A stretch of 64,000 nucleotides of DNA from Onchocerca lupi (lineage: Eukaryota > Nematoda > Chromadorea > Rhabditida > Onchocercidae), in assembly GCA_028564675.1 (NCBI GenBank), contig JAOVVO010000058.1, forward strand, positions 1-64,000. The letters run 5' to 3'. A program made the translations under genes and the position numbers. How positions within the stretch are numbered: the stretch's first letter is position 1; every line of letters starts with the position of its first letter. The notes beneath the pieces were generated by a model. It ran no database searches, was not told the DNA's origin, and saw only the letters and a program-made list of their open reading frames with translations. Positions 1 through 13,407 of this stretch are shown piece after piece.

Positions 1-299
1 ACTTAACAAAGCCATTTAATTTGAAACAAAGAGATATGGTTTTTTACAACTACCAACGATTACAATTTGCTTCCTTTAAAACAAAGAAATCACATTTCTT
101 AATCTTCCTCGCTCATTTCGGCGACACAGCTATGAAATATTTTTCAGATTAAAATTACTAAATATTATGAAGGGATTTTAGCTGTTGAAATATTTTCATT
201 GAAATTTTACGATTGTAAATTAGCTAAGATTCGATCACAGATAGGTTAGTGTTTATTTAGGCGTTGTATTTCGTCAACCCAATTTATGAAACCTTATAG

Positions 300-3294
300 T
301 AGAATTATCTCAAGTTGATCACTGGATTCGAATTGCTTTTAATGGTCTAACGAGATGGGATGCGGTGCATTTTTTGCATATTGCTCAGTATGGTTACACT
401 TATGAGAATAATCTTGCCTTTTTCCCCCTTTTTCCGACACTTATTTATTGTTTCACACTTACTTGGAGCTGGGCAGTACCATTCATTCATTTCTCGACAG
501 CTGCTGTGCTTACTGCGCTCACTATTAATTTTGTAAGATTTTTATACTTTATAGATGTAAAATAAAATAAAAAAATTGTATTAAGAATGGTCGGTTATAC
601 AAAATAAAAATGAAGGATCTACAAAACTATATCGTAATTTATTCGCAAGTGTCAGACTATAATTATTGCTTCATTTAAGTAATATATAAAGCTTGAGAAA
701 TCATAACAGAAGAGACAAAAATAATATTATATTTATCAAATAAATGAATTATGATGATATTTTTGAAACTTTATAGGTAGCTTTTGCTCTGTGCGGTCAA
801 CTACTATATGCGTTGCTACTCGTACTCACTAAATCTACGAAGCTTGCTCTGCTCGCTTGCCTTGTGTTTACCTTGAATCCGGCTAGCATTTTCTTTTCTG
901 CCGTTTATTCCGAGAGTATATATATGCTTTTAACTTTTTGTGGTATTTTCGTACTCTATGCTGATTCGTCTCTTTCATTTATAAGATATATTATCGCAGC
1001 GCTATTGTTCTCATTCGCATTCGCAACCAGGTTAATTTTAATATTCTTTGTTTTATTTTGAAAAATAGAAACGAAAGGCTTGGTCAGGAAAAGATTTTGA
1101 AGAATAGAAACGAAAGAATTGGTTCTTTATTCACTTGTCAAACCATTTAAGAATAATCATATTCAATGATATGGTGACCATTCCCTCAAGTGATGATGTA
1201 TTCTACTTAGAAAAGTAATTATTTTGAAAGAACTTGTAACTAAGTTTTCATAAATCATTCATTACTTGTTATAGTTTGTATCATGAATATCTGTGTAGCA
1301 TTGAAGTTTCATATTTCTGGCATTTTTGGGAAATGATAAGATAACGGTAGATAAAGAGGTGACGTCGGTCTTTATTTGAGGTTATTTTTCCATATTAGAG
1401 TCTAACACACGATTATATGATTAGAAATTTTGAGATGCTGAATTTGTTTTTAGATCAAATGGTATTCTCAATTTCGGTTATATTATATTCCAATTGATGG
1501 TAGAAACAGTTTATTCGACCACATTACAAAAATTCATCTGGGAGCGCGACTGTGGTACTATGTTACTGAAGGTGTGAAATCATCAGACGTTTTGTTGTTG
1601 TGCAGTATCTTCCTATTATTGTACTTATATATAAAAGGTTTTCCATTTTCCAATTTGTCATGGAATTCACGTTGAACTGATAATGTGTATGGAAATTATT
1701 TAGGTATAGCAAATTTCTTTTATGTTCAAAATGTTCTTCATTTAATTAGCATTTATGTTTTTTTTTTTTCAAATTTTTTCAACATCCTTACTTTTTTAGC
1801 AGATAATTTAAATGCGAGCCAACTCTGCTGACTAGTTTAAGTTAATAAGTATCTTAAAATATTTTGGATACAAATAATGTTTGTTGGCAGGAAGTATCTT
1901 CTTCACGAATATTATCGTAGTATTTGGAAATGTATATATCGTTAACAATTTACCGTTCTTGAGCTAAAGAAGTGATTACTTAATCATTTTGTTTTGGCTA
2001 TTTTTTAGCAGAAACTATAAAGAATGCATGCTGTTTAAATCTGGTAATAATATCTTTGTGAATTTTATGGATTTTTCAGTTATTTCGCTTCATCATAGTT
2101 ATTACGATTTGTTGGGGTATATTTGGAAGTCAGGTAATCTCTCATGATTCAAGAATGCATCACAGTTTTTGTTCTCAGAACATTACCCAGGGTAAAGCAA
2201 AATTGATGTCTGATATTGTGTACCAGTATGCACTCCAAAACAGATTGATTCTTCCTCATGACTTGGAGAACTTGACATGGTGTAGGTAAGTACTTGATTT
2301 TTACATTGTTTTTTGATAGTTTTTGGAGATTGTTCAAGTTCATTCTTAAAAGACATCAGCTATGTATACTAATTAAGCTTAAGAATTCTTACGGAAAAAG
2401 TAATATATTGTTCTTTTCAGGCAAGAACGAAATATATTATTAATCCCTTCATTTTATAAACATGTGCAAGAGAAATACTGGCAAGTGAAACCTTTTGGCT
2501 ATTGGCAATTGAAAAAGCTACCTTGTTTCATAATGGCTGCTCCAACAATTTTTATCATTCTGTATGGCTCTTTATTCGAATTTAATCATTTAAGAACAGT
2601 GCATAGGTGCGTTGAATTATATTCATTATTAGTGAAGCAATCTGTACAGTCATCGAACTATTTCCTTTTATTCTTTGAATAAAGTGAAACAGTTTTCGTT
2701 TGGCCGTTGTTTATTCGCTTTGTTTAAGTAAGCTGATCAATGCAGAACATTTAAGAATGCTTATGCACTTTATCATTAACTATCGGTGCATTCTTAGATT
2801 CTTATTTTACTCGATTTAGGACCGTATTATAGAAATATCGAGTCATGATGTGTTTTTTGCTGTAAATGAACTTATGTGAAAACAGATAGAAATAGGGAAA
2901 TTAACGATAGAAATAGGAAAGTAAACATAAACTAATCTTTCATGACAGATCATTATTTGGCGTTATTCTTGGCATACTCAACAATGCGAGCAGTATATTC
3001 CCGTTTATGATACATGCGTTGGTGCTGACAGCTCTGGCTTTGGTGCTATACAACGTGGAAGTGCTCACTCGAATTCTGTTTTCGTCATCACCGTTCATTT
3101 ATCTAGTCATAGCACAATATATGGACCGGCGAACTCCTCTGGTAACATTAGACGATGTACAATATCCCACCTTTCTCCCTTTTTTTACCAATTTTTCGAG
3201 ATCACACTGGATACATACCTTGCTATTATGTTACTTGCTAGGCTATTTTTATATTGGTACACTGTTGCATGCTAACTGGCTTCCATTTACCTAG
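300..3294 (+). CDS. PIGV: GPI mannosyltransferase II (PIG-V), 5' partial
   Basis: Adds the second mannose to glycosylphosphatidylinositol precursors in the ER membrane. Exons read in matching phase: 300-532, 777-1030, 1454-1571, 2080-2285, 2421-2606, 2949-3294. The family signature is the WDAVHFLHIAQYGY stretch followed by AFFPLFP in the first exon (human PIG-V has WDAEHFLFIAEHGY and AFFPGFP). Further family matches are LNPASIFFSAVYSES, ATRSNG across the exon 2/3 join, YWQVKPFGYWQLKKLP, and a C-terminus ending NWLPFT, close to human NFLPWT. Many hydrophobic segments fit a multi-pass ER enzyme. The first readable exon starts after an acceptor at 298-299 with one base owed by an upstream exon. 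The N-terminal exon(s) therefore lie in 1-290, where I could not recognise them, or outside the window. The gene converges on eIF2 gamma. Identity is very likely; exon edges are inferred from splice consensus. Confidence 0.9.
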
Positions 3295-4438
3295 AATTGT
3301 ATTACTTGTCACTTTACAATCACCTCTGATTAATGTTTAAATGTAGCTATATTCGGAATTGATATTTCTTGCGAGATTCTTTTCATTAAAGCTATAGTTA
3401 TAGAGATGGAACTATTTTCTATTTTAAAAGCTTCCACTAAATGACTATTCCATTTGTGTTTATAGTACGATGATGATGACATCGATACATGAATTATTTT
3501 GGGACTATTTTTCATTTTCCATATTTCCTATTTCTTAGTGGATATGTCCTTCCACGATTTCACTTTCTATCATCATTTACTTCGACATCGATCTCAAACG
3601 ATTTTTGCTAGTCATCAGTACATTACATATTTATTTATACTTGCTATTCTTGTTATGTTGACCAATTACTAAAAAAATATTTGTGTCGCAGCTTATATAG
3701 CTATTTGTTCAGTTATAAAAATCTGCTACTGAATGATCAATTGTAAGTGAAACATGCTATCATTGGAAATTAGAGAAAACCTCGGCTAGCTAGCCCTGGC
3801 AGTTGACCTCCCAGTTTATTATGCGGTGCTTATCATTATGACTGGTGCGTTGCTGAGCACAGTCTTCATCGGTGATTAGCTTGTCGTTTGTCGAACTGTG
3901 CGAAGAAAATTAGTAATCCCCTAATTATGTTATTACATTTGTCATAATTTGAATTTTAAATGATATTGGTCTTCCAGCACAGCGGACTAAGCTACGCGTA
4001 TGTTTGCGTCCCTACATCGACTTCAGCATATCCCACTTATTTCGATAAAATTTGTAAAATTGGCGACATCATTCCAAATGACGGTATTTTAATATTCAAA
4101 TACTTTTAAAAAACATATCAACAATGAATCAAACGAGACAGAAGGAAAAACAATAACGAATTATCCAGTAAAAGAGGATTTGATCTCAATAGATTACTCA
4201 AAAGTAGCTATCATGCTAATTGAATAAGCTGATAACTTCTAAACAAAAATTTTGGATTTGTAATCTGTGAGTCAATTTTTAGAAAAATGGTAAAATTTAT
4301 TTCAAAGGAATTTTTTGAAATTTATTTAAAAAAAAATTATTTTCACTCAGAAATGACCACAATATCCAGATCTGAACGGAAAGACAATGACGCAAATCGA
4401 TGAGCAATCTAGACCAAGTTGATGCAATTTCAAATAAT
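3295..4438. other. intergenic stretch between convergent PIGV and eIF2 gamma
   Basis: About 1.1 kb between the stop codons of two convergent genes. It holds AT-rich sequence and the presumed 3' UTRs of both. No open reading frame here shows family features, and I found no repeat or structured RNA. Confidence 0.6.
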
Positions 4439-7299
4439 TTAGTTCGAATTTGGCAATGTTGGTTTGATAGTGGTTCCACGCCGTATTGTTCCCCAACCAA
4501 TTAAACGCCAGTGCTTCTCAATGCGCCGTGAAAGAGCTATTTTTTCGTTTACTTCGGTACAAATCGGATCCGTCAGAGCGATTTTTGCCGCATCACCTAG
4601 AAGCATTCAAAATCAAACTTAAATTCATAAAGCTGATAAGTTACTAAAATTTAAACAATTTTACAAACTTTCCGAAAGCAATGTTATGATAACACAAATT
4701 AAGGAAGGAAGAAGAGCAGTGAAAATAATCATGGGAACCTTTTACAGCAATAACACGACCACCGGTTGACAATGAACCAATATTAACCATCAGTACTTCG
4801 CCTTTACTTAGTTTCTGCACCTTTGCAGCTTTTTTGCCACCTTCGGTACGTACACCAAGTAGCCTTCGCAATAGGAAATATGCGATTTCTATTTCCGTAA
4901 ATATATCCGGTAATGTTCCCACAGCACCCAAAATATGACCTACTAAACGGTCACCACGGCACAATGTTGGATCAATTTTGGTTCCAACGCCAATTAAACC
5001 TGGAAATATAGCTAATTAAGAAACTGCATTTCAAATCTAGAACTTAAAATCTTTCTATTCAAAGTTTCGGAATTTCCCTTATCAAAATTCAAGTCAAACT
5101 TACAAAACAACCCAGGAAAACAAAAATAACAGTATATTTTTGGTAAACAAATATTAACGCTTTCATTTTTGAAAGAAGTTTACAGAAAAATAGCCGTACA
5201 GTTAATAAGTATAAGCAGAATGAACAGAGCATAAATGTTCATCGCTATAAAAGCCATTTTAATCACAATCCCAAGAATTTTAACATTTTGTGGAAACATA
5301 CCACCAGGTACAGCATACTGCAATTGATTTTGTTCAGCAAATAATGATACGATACGTGAAAATATAGGCCGGCATTGTACTTTCCCATCAGTTGATTTTG
5401 AAACAATACCTGGTCTTACCTCAATTTCTTGTCCGATACATAGGATTCCTGAAAATAAATTGTAAGTATGCTGCTGAAATGTGCAGCACCACTATAATAT
5501 TAAACGGTTCCTTTACATATTCAAAACGATTTGACATTAATGCTCTAGAGCTTAAATTCTTAAAACAGATTTGATTACTCAAACTTGAACAAGTATTAAT
5601 AGATGAGAGCGATATACTATGATCAAAATTTTGATCAAATGTGTAAATGGCAATATATAATAAAATAACGGCTCCAAACCTTAATTCAAATTTTTGAAAG
5701 ATCAGAATGAAAAGTCAAAAAATGACCTCTTAAAATTGATCCACCGGCTACACCACCTTTAAGATTTTCAACTTCGGAACCGGGTTTATTGACATCAAAT
5801 GAACGAATGACAATCAATCGAGCAGCAGATGAGAAATCTCGTAAAGGTACGGGCACTTTTTTGCAAATATACTCACATACAACCTTAACATATACAAGGA
5901 AATTTGCAATTCTATCATTCGAAATTGACTGTTAAAAAGTCCAAAAAAAGCCTCAAATAATTTAAATGAAATCAGGAAATAAATTATGAACTGAAATACA
6001 CACATCGACATTGTACTTTAACTGAGCCGATATTGGAATAATTGGCGCACCGTCTGCTACAGTACCTTGCACAAAACTGCGTATATGCTCATACTGCTCT
6101 CTTGCCTGACTTTCCTGAAAATAAACGGTAAGGAGAACAATTCTGTGGTTATAAGAGATAGAAAATTGATTTCTACTTTCAAAATTTCGTTCTCTATTTA
6201 CTTTCGCAAGAAAATATACGCACCTTAATAATATCTATTTTATTCTGTAAAATCAGTAAGTGATTAAGCTGCATAATTTCCACCGCAGCCAAATGCTCCG
6301 AAGTTTGTGGCTGTGGACAAGATTCGTTCCCTGCAATTAATAGTAGAGCAGCGTCCATAACAGCTGCTCCGTTCAACATTGTTGCCATAAGAATATCATG
6401 GCCAGGACAGTCCACGAATGATACATGCCGAACGCATTTAAATTCACCTCCACAACCGGGTCTTTCACATGGGAATCGATCAGGGGTGCTTGAACCTGCT
6501 GACCTAAAACTACATAAAAAATTAAAAATTTAAAAACAATGTAATGTCTAAATCTTCCACTCGAATGATTCATTAACGCTATTACGATCACCGAAGACCA
6601 GCTGTATTATATATTTCAATTCTGTTGACCAAGTTGAACATACATAATAAATATTCTTACAGTTTCATTTGCGACTAAATATAACTGCAGTGAAATATTA
6701 TGCAAACCATTTTTTATTTTATGGAATAATCCCCACAAGCATTGAACAAAATTGTGAAACTTAGTAGTCAGATTTTCAACTTTAAATTAGAAACTATAAA
6801 TCAATGTTAGATACACATTAGTCAAACGTATAAAGCACCTGTAGCAACTTGGCCTCGGACAAGATTCATTTGTACAACGATAGATTTTCGCATTGGCATA
6901 TCCTAATTTGATTGTAATATTTCTTTCCAGTTCGTTTTTAAATTTAACTGTATGCACACCAGAAATTGCTTTCACTAAAGTGGATTTACCATGAGCTACA
7001 TGCCCTATTGTCCCAATGTTGATTGTTGCTTGTCGACTAATCACCTGGAAATAAAGTATTATTTTTCCAGAAAACTACTAGAAATATTTAACAGAAAACC
7101 TACTTCTTCTGTCAATGGGGTGAGCATTTCTGGATTCAGCTTGCTTAAGTCCTGTTTGGCCAACCATTCTTTCTGTTCAACATCTTCTTTGGGTTCCTTA
7201 TCGCCAGCTTCTTCTAAAATTTGTATTTGATAGTTAGTTTGTAAGAACAATTCCCAGAATATCTTGAATGATAGAAAATAAACCTATGTGATTATCCAT
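4439..7299 (-). CDS. EIF2S3: Translation initiation factor eIF2 subunit gamma
   Basis: GTP-binding core of the eIF2 complex that carries initiator Met-tRNA to the 40S ribosome. Nine exons: 7299-7284, 7213-7104, 7044-6839, 6503-6224, 6114-6004, 5883-5727, 5448-5302, 4999-4739, 4596-4439. They sum to 1446 nt, or 481 residues (human 472). The N-terminal exon is only 16 nt (MDNHI). GTPase motifs are present: the P-loop GTIGHVAHGKST, the switch region with NITIKLGYANAKIY, DCPGHD, and NKID. The eIF2 gamma zinc-ribbon knuckle appears as CPRPSCYR plus FPCERPGCGG. The C-terminal beta-barrel domains follow, ending with WRLIGWGTIRRGTTIKP. All exon joins keep frame with GT-AG introns. The ATG at 7299 starts the only in-frame first exon that splices into the conserved N-terminus. 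The gene is divergent from the inositol monophosphatase. Confidence 0.97.
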
Positions 7300-8933
7300 A
7301 CTCGAAATAAGTCCAAAATTTTTGCAAGACCAATGTAAAGATCAAAGAGCGACAACTTTTCTATTGTCGTCAAACAACAATTCTGAAAACAACATTATTT
7401 GTCAATGATTGCAAGGACAAGCTGTTTGCTTATAATTACTTCCTAGAATTCTATTTTCCACAGCTCAGTTTCCTCCACTTTCCCTTCTTTAAATCTCTTT
7501 TGGTTTCGAATAAAAGAGTGAAGTAATTTTGGACTTTAATAAATACGAAATTTTATAAAGTTTATAGATTCTATAAAATGTTGTGGATATAAATTTCAAG
7601 ATGAAATTTTATATATCTGACACTATCCTAAGGTCAGAAAAGGTAAAGGAGAAAATTCATAAGATAAAAGCAAATAGCTGGATAGTCGATAAATTGGAAG
7701 TAGCATTCAGATTTTCATCAATGCATGTGGTACAGATAGTTCATTAGGGAAAGGCCATTTCCTTATTCGAATGACCCTCAAAACGACAGCACGTAACAAT
7801 GACCCCACCGCACCAGCAGCTCACAGTCGCTCGCACAGGCTGACGAAATCCTCCCGCAAGAGAGCTGCATCACGCTTCAAATTCCCACTATAGCAGCAGA
7901 ATATTGATTGAGATCGCATGGATTTGTTCAATCAGTATGGCGGGAAGGAATGGACGGACATGCTCGTTTCTGTATTAGTAGGGATGAGGACACGTGAGTT
8001 TCACGTTGAGTTTATTACGTGACATGCAGAACGCAAATGAGTTTGCTGCGTGACATGCAACGTACAAGCTAACTTCTTCTATTTTGTCAGGCTTTGACCT
8101 CATCGACTTCCATGTGCATTGCACATTTCTAGTTTCATCAGTATATTTTACAGTACCAGCACTAATGATATAATTCTAAAGGAATGCTTTATATATAGTG
8201 CCACAACAACAGTCTTTCAATGATTTACTGCTAACAGTAAATTATTCATCAACGTACTGAGAAGATTGTAGCAAAATTAACGAGAAGCCTTTTCGAGCAA
8301 ATGACAGTATAAGGTAAGTAAATGGAAAAGCGATTGAGTAATTAGAGAACACTTGTGGTGAACAATTTGGAGTGATTTTATAATTGAATCTTCCTTTTTT
8401 ATGAAAATTTGCACTAATACTTTACATCAAACTACCGTTTATGTATTATGAAGATAATTCAATCAGTACCACGCGCAGTTGCAAAAGCGAGCTTCTTATC
8501 GAGCTGTTAGTATTTAGTTTGCATATTCTTGCATTGCGATACGTTTTGAAGCATAATAATTCATGTCATAATTCAATAGCTTAAAAGACTGATATCATAG
8601 CATATCTTTCAATTGTAATCCATTTCTTGCTCGAAACTTTAATTCTTATTTCGGGAATTCTCTTGATATGTTCTTGTTTTGGATGCACAATTATCATTTT
8701 TCTTATAGCATTCATAATGCACTCGCATATCGGTTTTTTCCACTTAATGTCTAAATGAATTAGTTTGGAAGCTTACGCCTGTTTTTCTCTTGCATTCTTT
8801 AGCAGCAGAGTCATAAGAGGCAGTAGTTTCTGTTAGCACTACTACTTTTTGTCTTTTTTTTCATAAGGATACAAGTCAATTTAATCCTGGGACTGTAAAT
8901 ATTAATGGATTGCAGATTTTTTCAGGAAAGAAC
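7300..8933. promoter_or_regulatory. Shared upstream region of eIF2 gamma (-) and inositol monophosphatase (+)
   Basis: Head-to-head intergenic region of about 1.6 kb. A relatively GC-rich island lies near 7790-7870. Two related direct repeats follow at 8008-8033 and 8039-8062, both beginning GAGTTT and sharing CGTGACATGCA. A TATA-like TTTATATATAG lies at 8188-8198. A strong donor AAG|GTAAGT at 8313/8314 could pair with the acceptor ending at 8925, giving the downstream gene a non-coding first exon with a cis-spliced leader intron. The ATG at 8301 in that exon is followed by a stop after three codons. Promoter function is inferred from position and motifs only. Confidence 0.45.
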
Positions 8934-11265
8934 ATGAATTGCCAGCTGTTTCATCCTGAAGAAGACAGATTTTTCAACTTCGCCTTGAATCTTGTTAATG
9001 AAGCAGGAGCAGTAAGTTCTTGATGCTGTTAAAAAAATATTTGCAATCGTGTGCATTTATTTATCTCCCATTTCAATTTTTATAGCTTGTTCGAGCTGCT
9101 TTCGAACAGCCATGTTCAGAAGTACATACGAAAATGTCGAATACCGATCTAGTGACAGAAACAGATCAGGCGGTTGAAAAAATGTTGATCGAAAATCTTT
9201 CAAAAGAATTTCCCGACCATAAGTTAGTCTTTATCATTACTTCTAAGATATTTGTGAATGTTACTGTAGACGCAATTACACATGAGTATCTCTTTTGGAC
9301 TATTCTTTTCCGACTGCATAATTTCTTATTTATGATCAAATTTTGGAATTGTCATGACAAAACTTGCAGAGCTTTATGTGCATCTATAGTTTATTTAAGA
9401 TTTCTTGGCATTTGTATTGCTGTCTTGTATAGTTAGAAAAAGTAATGTTTTAGTTTCTTTGTTGGCATATTACGATGTATTGTAAAAGACATTTTATTAT
9501 AGTGATTACCGAAATGTTTCAAGTATCGACGTTTAGATTAGTTACTACAAAATGTATTGCTGCAGGTTTATTGGTGAAGAGTCTGTTGCGGGTGGTGCAA
9601 AAATTGATTATACTGATGCCCCTACCTGGATTATTGATCCAATCGATGGTACTACGAACTTTGTTCATAGGTAATGTACATTATGGAAATTCTAACAAAC
9701 TAATTTTATAAGTTTTTTCACTTGTGCATCATTTAAGCATTATGTTTTCCTTTATCTTGAAATTTTGGTATTTTAAAAGCCTTAGAAGCCTGATAGAGTA
9801 GTTAGTCTCATTTTTGTCATGATTTTTAGTAGCGTTCAAATTGCAGAATTCCAATGATCGCCATATGTGTGGGATTGTCTGTTAAGAAACAGTTACGTGC
9901 TGGTATTGTTTACAATCCAATTACTAAGGAGCTTTATACGGCGCAAGCAGGACGAGGAGCTTTTCGAAATGGTTTTCCAATTCATGTTTCTGCTACCAAA
10001 GGTAATTGTATTTGGTTGTAAAAATTTGCAATGGAAGGATTTTATCATGACTGGGTATAAAATTTTTTGAAGTTATTCGGTTTTTAAAAAAGGAGTTCTA
10101 TAGCTGATCTGTCTTGTTGGTTATAACTACGACAATCTACAGAATTGAATCGATGCCTAATTGCTCAGTCGCATGGAATTCATAATTTGGTTAAATTCGG
10201 TGAGAAATGGTTGAAAATCACGTTGGACAACCATGGTCGGCAATGTCTTGCTGGCATACGAGGGTAATTGTCACATTTCTGTTCATTTTTGCATGAAACA
10301 AATACATGAAGCGTTCATAAACATCTCATTCAAGAACATACTATTTAATTATTGATATAATATCTTATTAAAATTACTTAGAATTTTACGTTTAGTTCAG
10401 CTATAGATCTTTTTAAACTCACTTGCAAGCAGCGACCTTTAATTGTCGAAAATGATAATTTTCATAATTTCTGAGAAACAGAGATAATATGTATTATTTG
10501 ATTTGTACTAATTTATTTATTCCTTTTGTGATCCATAAATTCTAGCAGCCTCTCATTGTTCATTTTATTGTTGATATGTTTGGAGTACTGATTTCGGGGT
10601 CTGTAGTCCCTGTTCTGGTTTCAGTATAGATTCAAAAAATAACAACATTTGTTACCTTTTCAATGTCTTTTGATTTAGACATCGTTCATTCGGCTCTGCA
10701 GCTATTAATATGGTCTATGTGGCTCAAGGTGTGTTGGATGCATATGTTGAATATGGTATCCACGCATGGGACGTTGCCGCTGCTGGGATTATTGTGAAGG
10801 AAGCTGGTGGTGTATTACTAGATCCAACAGGTAAATGAATTTCTTAAAAAAAAGTTCATTTTTGTTTTTAAGACATTTATTTTTGCAGTAGTGAGTTTAC
10901 TTGTGATGCTACTTAACTTTAAGATAGCTTGGTCATTTTTTAAGTATTCTTTTTTTTTCGTATATTTTGTAAAGCTTAAGAAATGAAAATTTCTCATTTT
11001 TCTAAAAAATTTGATTTATTGTTGGTTTTGAGACTTTAATAAATTTCCGTTCTAACTTCCCCATTCCACAATCATTTTTTGGAAAATTAATAGTTTAATT
11101 TGTTTTTTTACATGGCAGTTTGTTGGGTAATAGTTTAAGTATTGAGATATTGCAGGAGCCGAATTTGACATTATGAACCGTCGAGTTCTCTGCACCTCAA
11201 CTCCTGAGCTGGCTAAGGCAATAGAATCAACTCTCAGTCATGTTGAATACGAGAAAGAAGGATGA
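8934..11265 (+). CDS. IMPA1: Inositol monophosphatase
   Basis: Mg-dependent phosphatase releasing free myo-inositol from inositol phosphates; its C. elegans counterpart is ttx-7. Seven exons: 8934-9011, 9086-9222, 9566-9670, 9847-10001, 10143-10263, 10679-10830, 11156-11265. They total 858 nt, or 285 residues (human IMPA1 277). Family signatures: DLVTETDQAVE near residue 45; FIGEES, the first metal ligand; WIIDPIDGTTNFVH, the catalytic metal-binding motif; and HAWDVAAAGIIVKEAGG, the second signature, with the conserved WD. All key metal ligands seen in the family are kept. The acceptor at 8924-8925 lies only 8 bases before the ATG, so it is either a trans-splice site or the end of a leader intron. 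An AATAAA signal lies at 11745-11750. The next gene starts 785 bases after the stop on the same strand. Confidence 0.97.
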
Positions 11266-12049
11266 ATTCACAACTGTATTGTCTCTTTTTCGTTATTCGT
11301 AATGTTATATATTACCTTTCTTATTTCCGGTCAGTTAGGATTCCATTTCTCTCATATTGTCTCCATTAATTTTTGTTTTTTCCTCTAGTTTTTTTAATAT
11401 TATGCTAGATAAAATTTAGCAGTTTTTTTTTTTTTTTTTTATTAGAGCTCTTAGAAAGCTATTTTGCCATTTTTGTTTCATTTTGCATTAGAACTGTTTT
11501 ACTATTTTTGTTCCATTTTCATTTTTCATTCGAAACTTTTATTTCTGACTGATTCTTTAATTTTGTTTCATTATTATTGCAGATAAACTTTTTGACAAAT
11601 GATTATGTCGCTGCTAGGTATTTGTAATCATTCAACGATTATGAAAGTGCATTAATTTGAAATTATAACTGGAAAGATTTTATTGCTATATGTTCATATT
11701 TAGTAGCATAGAAGTATCAAATTTGCTCCTATATTGATCCAGAAAATAAAGTAGTAAAAAGTATAATTACCTGTTAGATTTTTTCTTTGGTCATAATACC
11801 ATCTTTACTTTTTTCATTGAAATGTCAAAAGAGGAAAGGAAAATTTTCACACAATTTGGATTAGCTTATATTTCCGAAGATGCATGAAAAAAAAGAAAAT
11901 TTCAAGGTGCTACGTATTTTTATAAGGGTGACGTTAGTTTTTAGAAAGATTATTGTATATCATGCAGGATGAAAGTGCTGTTTAGGGGAAACAATTTAAA
12001 CGCGTTTCATCATTTTCGGTATTTTGTAAAATAAAGAGACTGCTGGATA
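11266..12049. other. Gap between inositol monophosphatase and dynein light chain
   Basis: About 780 bases holding the 3' UTR of the upstream gene, with a poly(A) signal at 11745-11750, and the 5' region of the next gene. A run of T residues lies near 11424-11440. No coding exon is recognised. Confidence 0.6.
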
Positions 12050-13407
12050 ATGATGGATGGTACGCATTCTGTTGAGGTTAGTTGTATTTGTTCTCTTAAG
12101 CTTTGTGATGCTTTATTGTATTTTTTGGAAATAAGCCTTCAGTAACACGGGAATTTTAATTTCTGAAGCAAAATTGTGATTTATTTTCTATTTTCGTATT
12201 GGTGAAAGAGTTCAATCAGTTACAAATTTCAGAATTCTGCTTCTCAATTGGTACCTCTCAGTCAAGAAGTTCAAACTATTAGCAAAGAGGTTGGTCTACC
12301 CAACAATTTTTTTGCTTATTGCTCTTTATCTCTTGTTATCCAGTTTTTTATTTGCAAAATTTTCTGGGAAATTTATTGGAGATTTTCTTAATTCGTAGAG
12401 AAAGTAAACTTGTAAAAAGTTATGCCCAAGTACATAATGTACTACCGGAAAGGAATAATTTGGTTCATCCTTCTATTTCGTTACTCTTGACTTCCCTTTT
12501 AAGAACTTGGAGAATCTTCTAGGAACAGAATGAAATTCATCTTAACATTTTAGAATGCAAGTAAAATGAGAAAATCTTTTTTAGGCTTTGGATAATATAA
12601 TTGGTAACAGCCCATACTGGCATGTTACAACAAATCAGTGGAGCCAGCAGGCTGTAGAAACAATCACCAGTAATCTGGTGAAACTCAATAAACCCTACAA
12701 ATACATTGGTGAGTTACTTTCATTGTCTAACTGTTATTGATTTCTTTTTTATATTTCTCCTATTAACCGTCCTAACTAATCGATTATTGATTTCTTTTTT
12801 ATATTTCTCCTATGAACCGTCCTAACTAATCGATTATTGAATAATCAAGTCTTTGGAAATTTTTTATTATGTTTTTCATCTTTATATTTTTTTTTTCTAT
12901 ATTAATCCATTGTTTAATTGTTGCTAATAAAGTATCAAATGCAGATCTGGATGAAAGGAAGTTTTTGAAATTTCATCAAATTTTGCATCAATTACATTTG
13001 CTTGTTCATTGAATTTTTTTTAGTAACCTGTGTGATTATGCAGACAAATACTGGTGCAGGTCTCAGCGTATCGAGTACTTGCTATTGGGATAAGGCAACC
13101 GATCGTAAGTAAATTTCGCACTATTTTGCTTAATTTTATTCATTTATTAGGAAAACCATCATCTTTAATTATTTTTTTTTATAACACGAAGATTATGTTC
13201 ATACGGAAATGTGAAGTTTTCATAATCTTTTTTTTTCTTTTTTTCCAATTTTCGTAACATTGTCATTATCATTTATAATTGCTTTTTTCATTTTATCCTG
13301 CTTAAAGTATTAATTTTCTTACATTTTTGTTTTCAGTATCATTTACAGTTCGATGGGAAAACAAAGCAGTTGTGACAATCGTTAATGTTTTTGCTGTTGC
13401 TATATGA
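12050..13407 (+). CDS. dylt-1: Dynein light chain, Tctex type (DYNLT1-like)
   Basis: Light chain of the cytoplasmic dynein motor, binding the intermediate chain and cargo. Five exons: 12050-12076, 12233-12289, 12585-12708, 13024-13104, 13337-13407. They sum to 360 nt, or 119 residues (human DYNLT1 113). Recognised by the C-terminal half: SPYWHVTTNQWSQQAVE, LNKPYKYIVTCVIMQ, GAGLSVSSTCYWDKATD and SFTVRWENK, which match the Tctex1 family in order. Two adjacent in-frame ATGs (12050 and 12053) are possible starts. The N-terminus before residue 20 is variable in the family, so the first exon is less certain than the rest. Intron 3 carries a tandem duplication. Confidence 0.94.
12734..12843. repeat. 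Tandem duplication, 50-base unit, in dynein light chain intron 3
   Basis: Two copies at 12734-12783 and 12784-12833 differ at one visible base (TATTAACC versus TATGAACC). The first bases of a third copy follow. Near-identity suggests a recent event. The repeat is wholly intronic and does not touch the splice sites. Confidence 0.9.
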
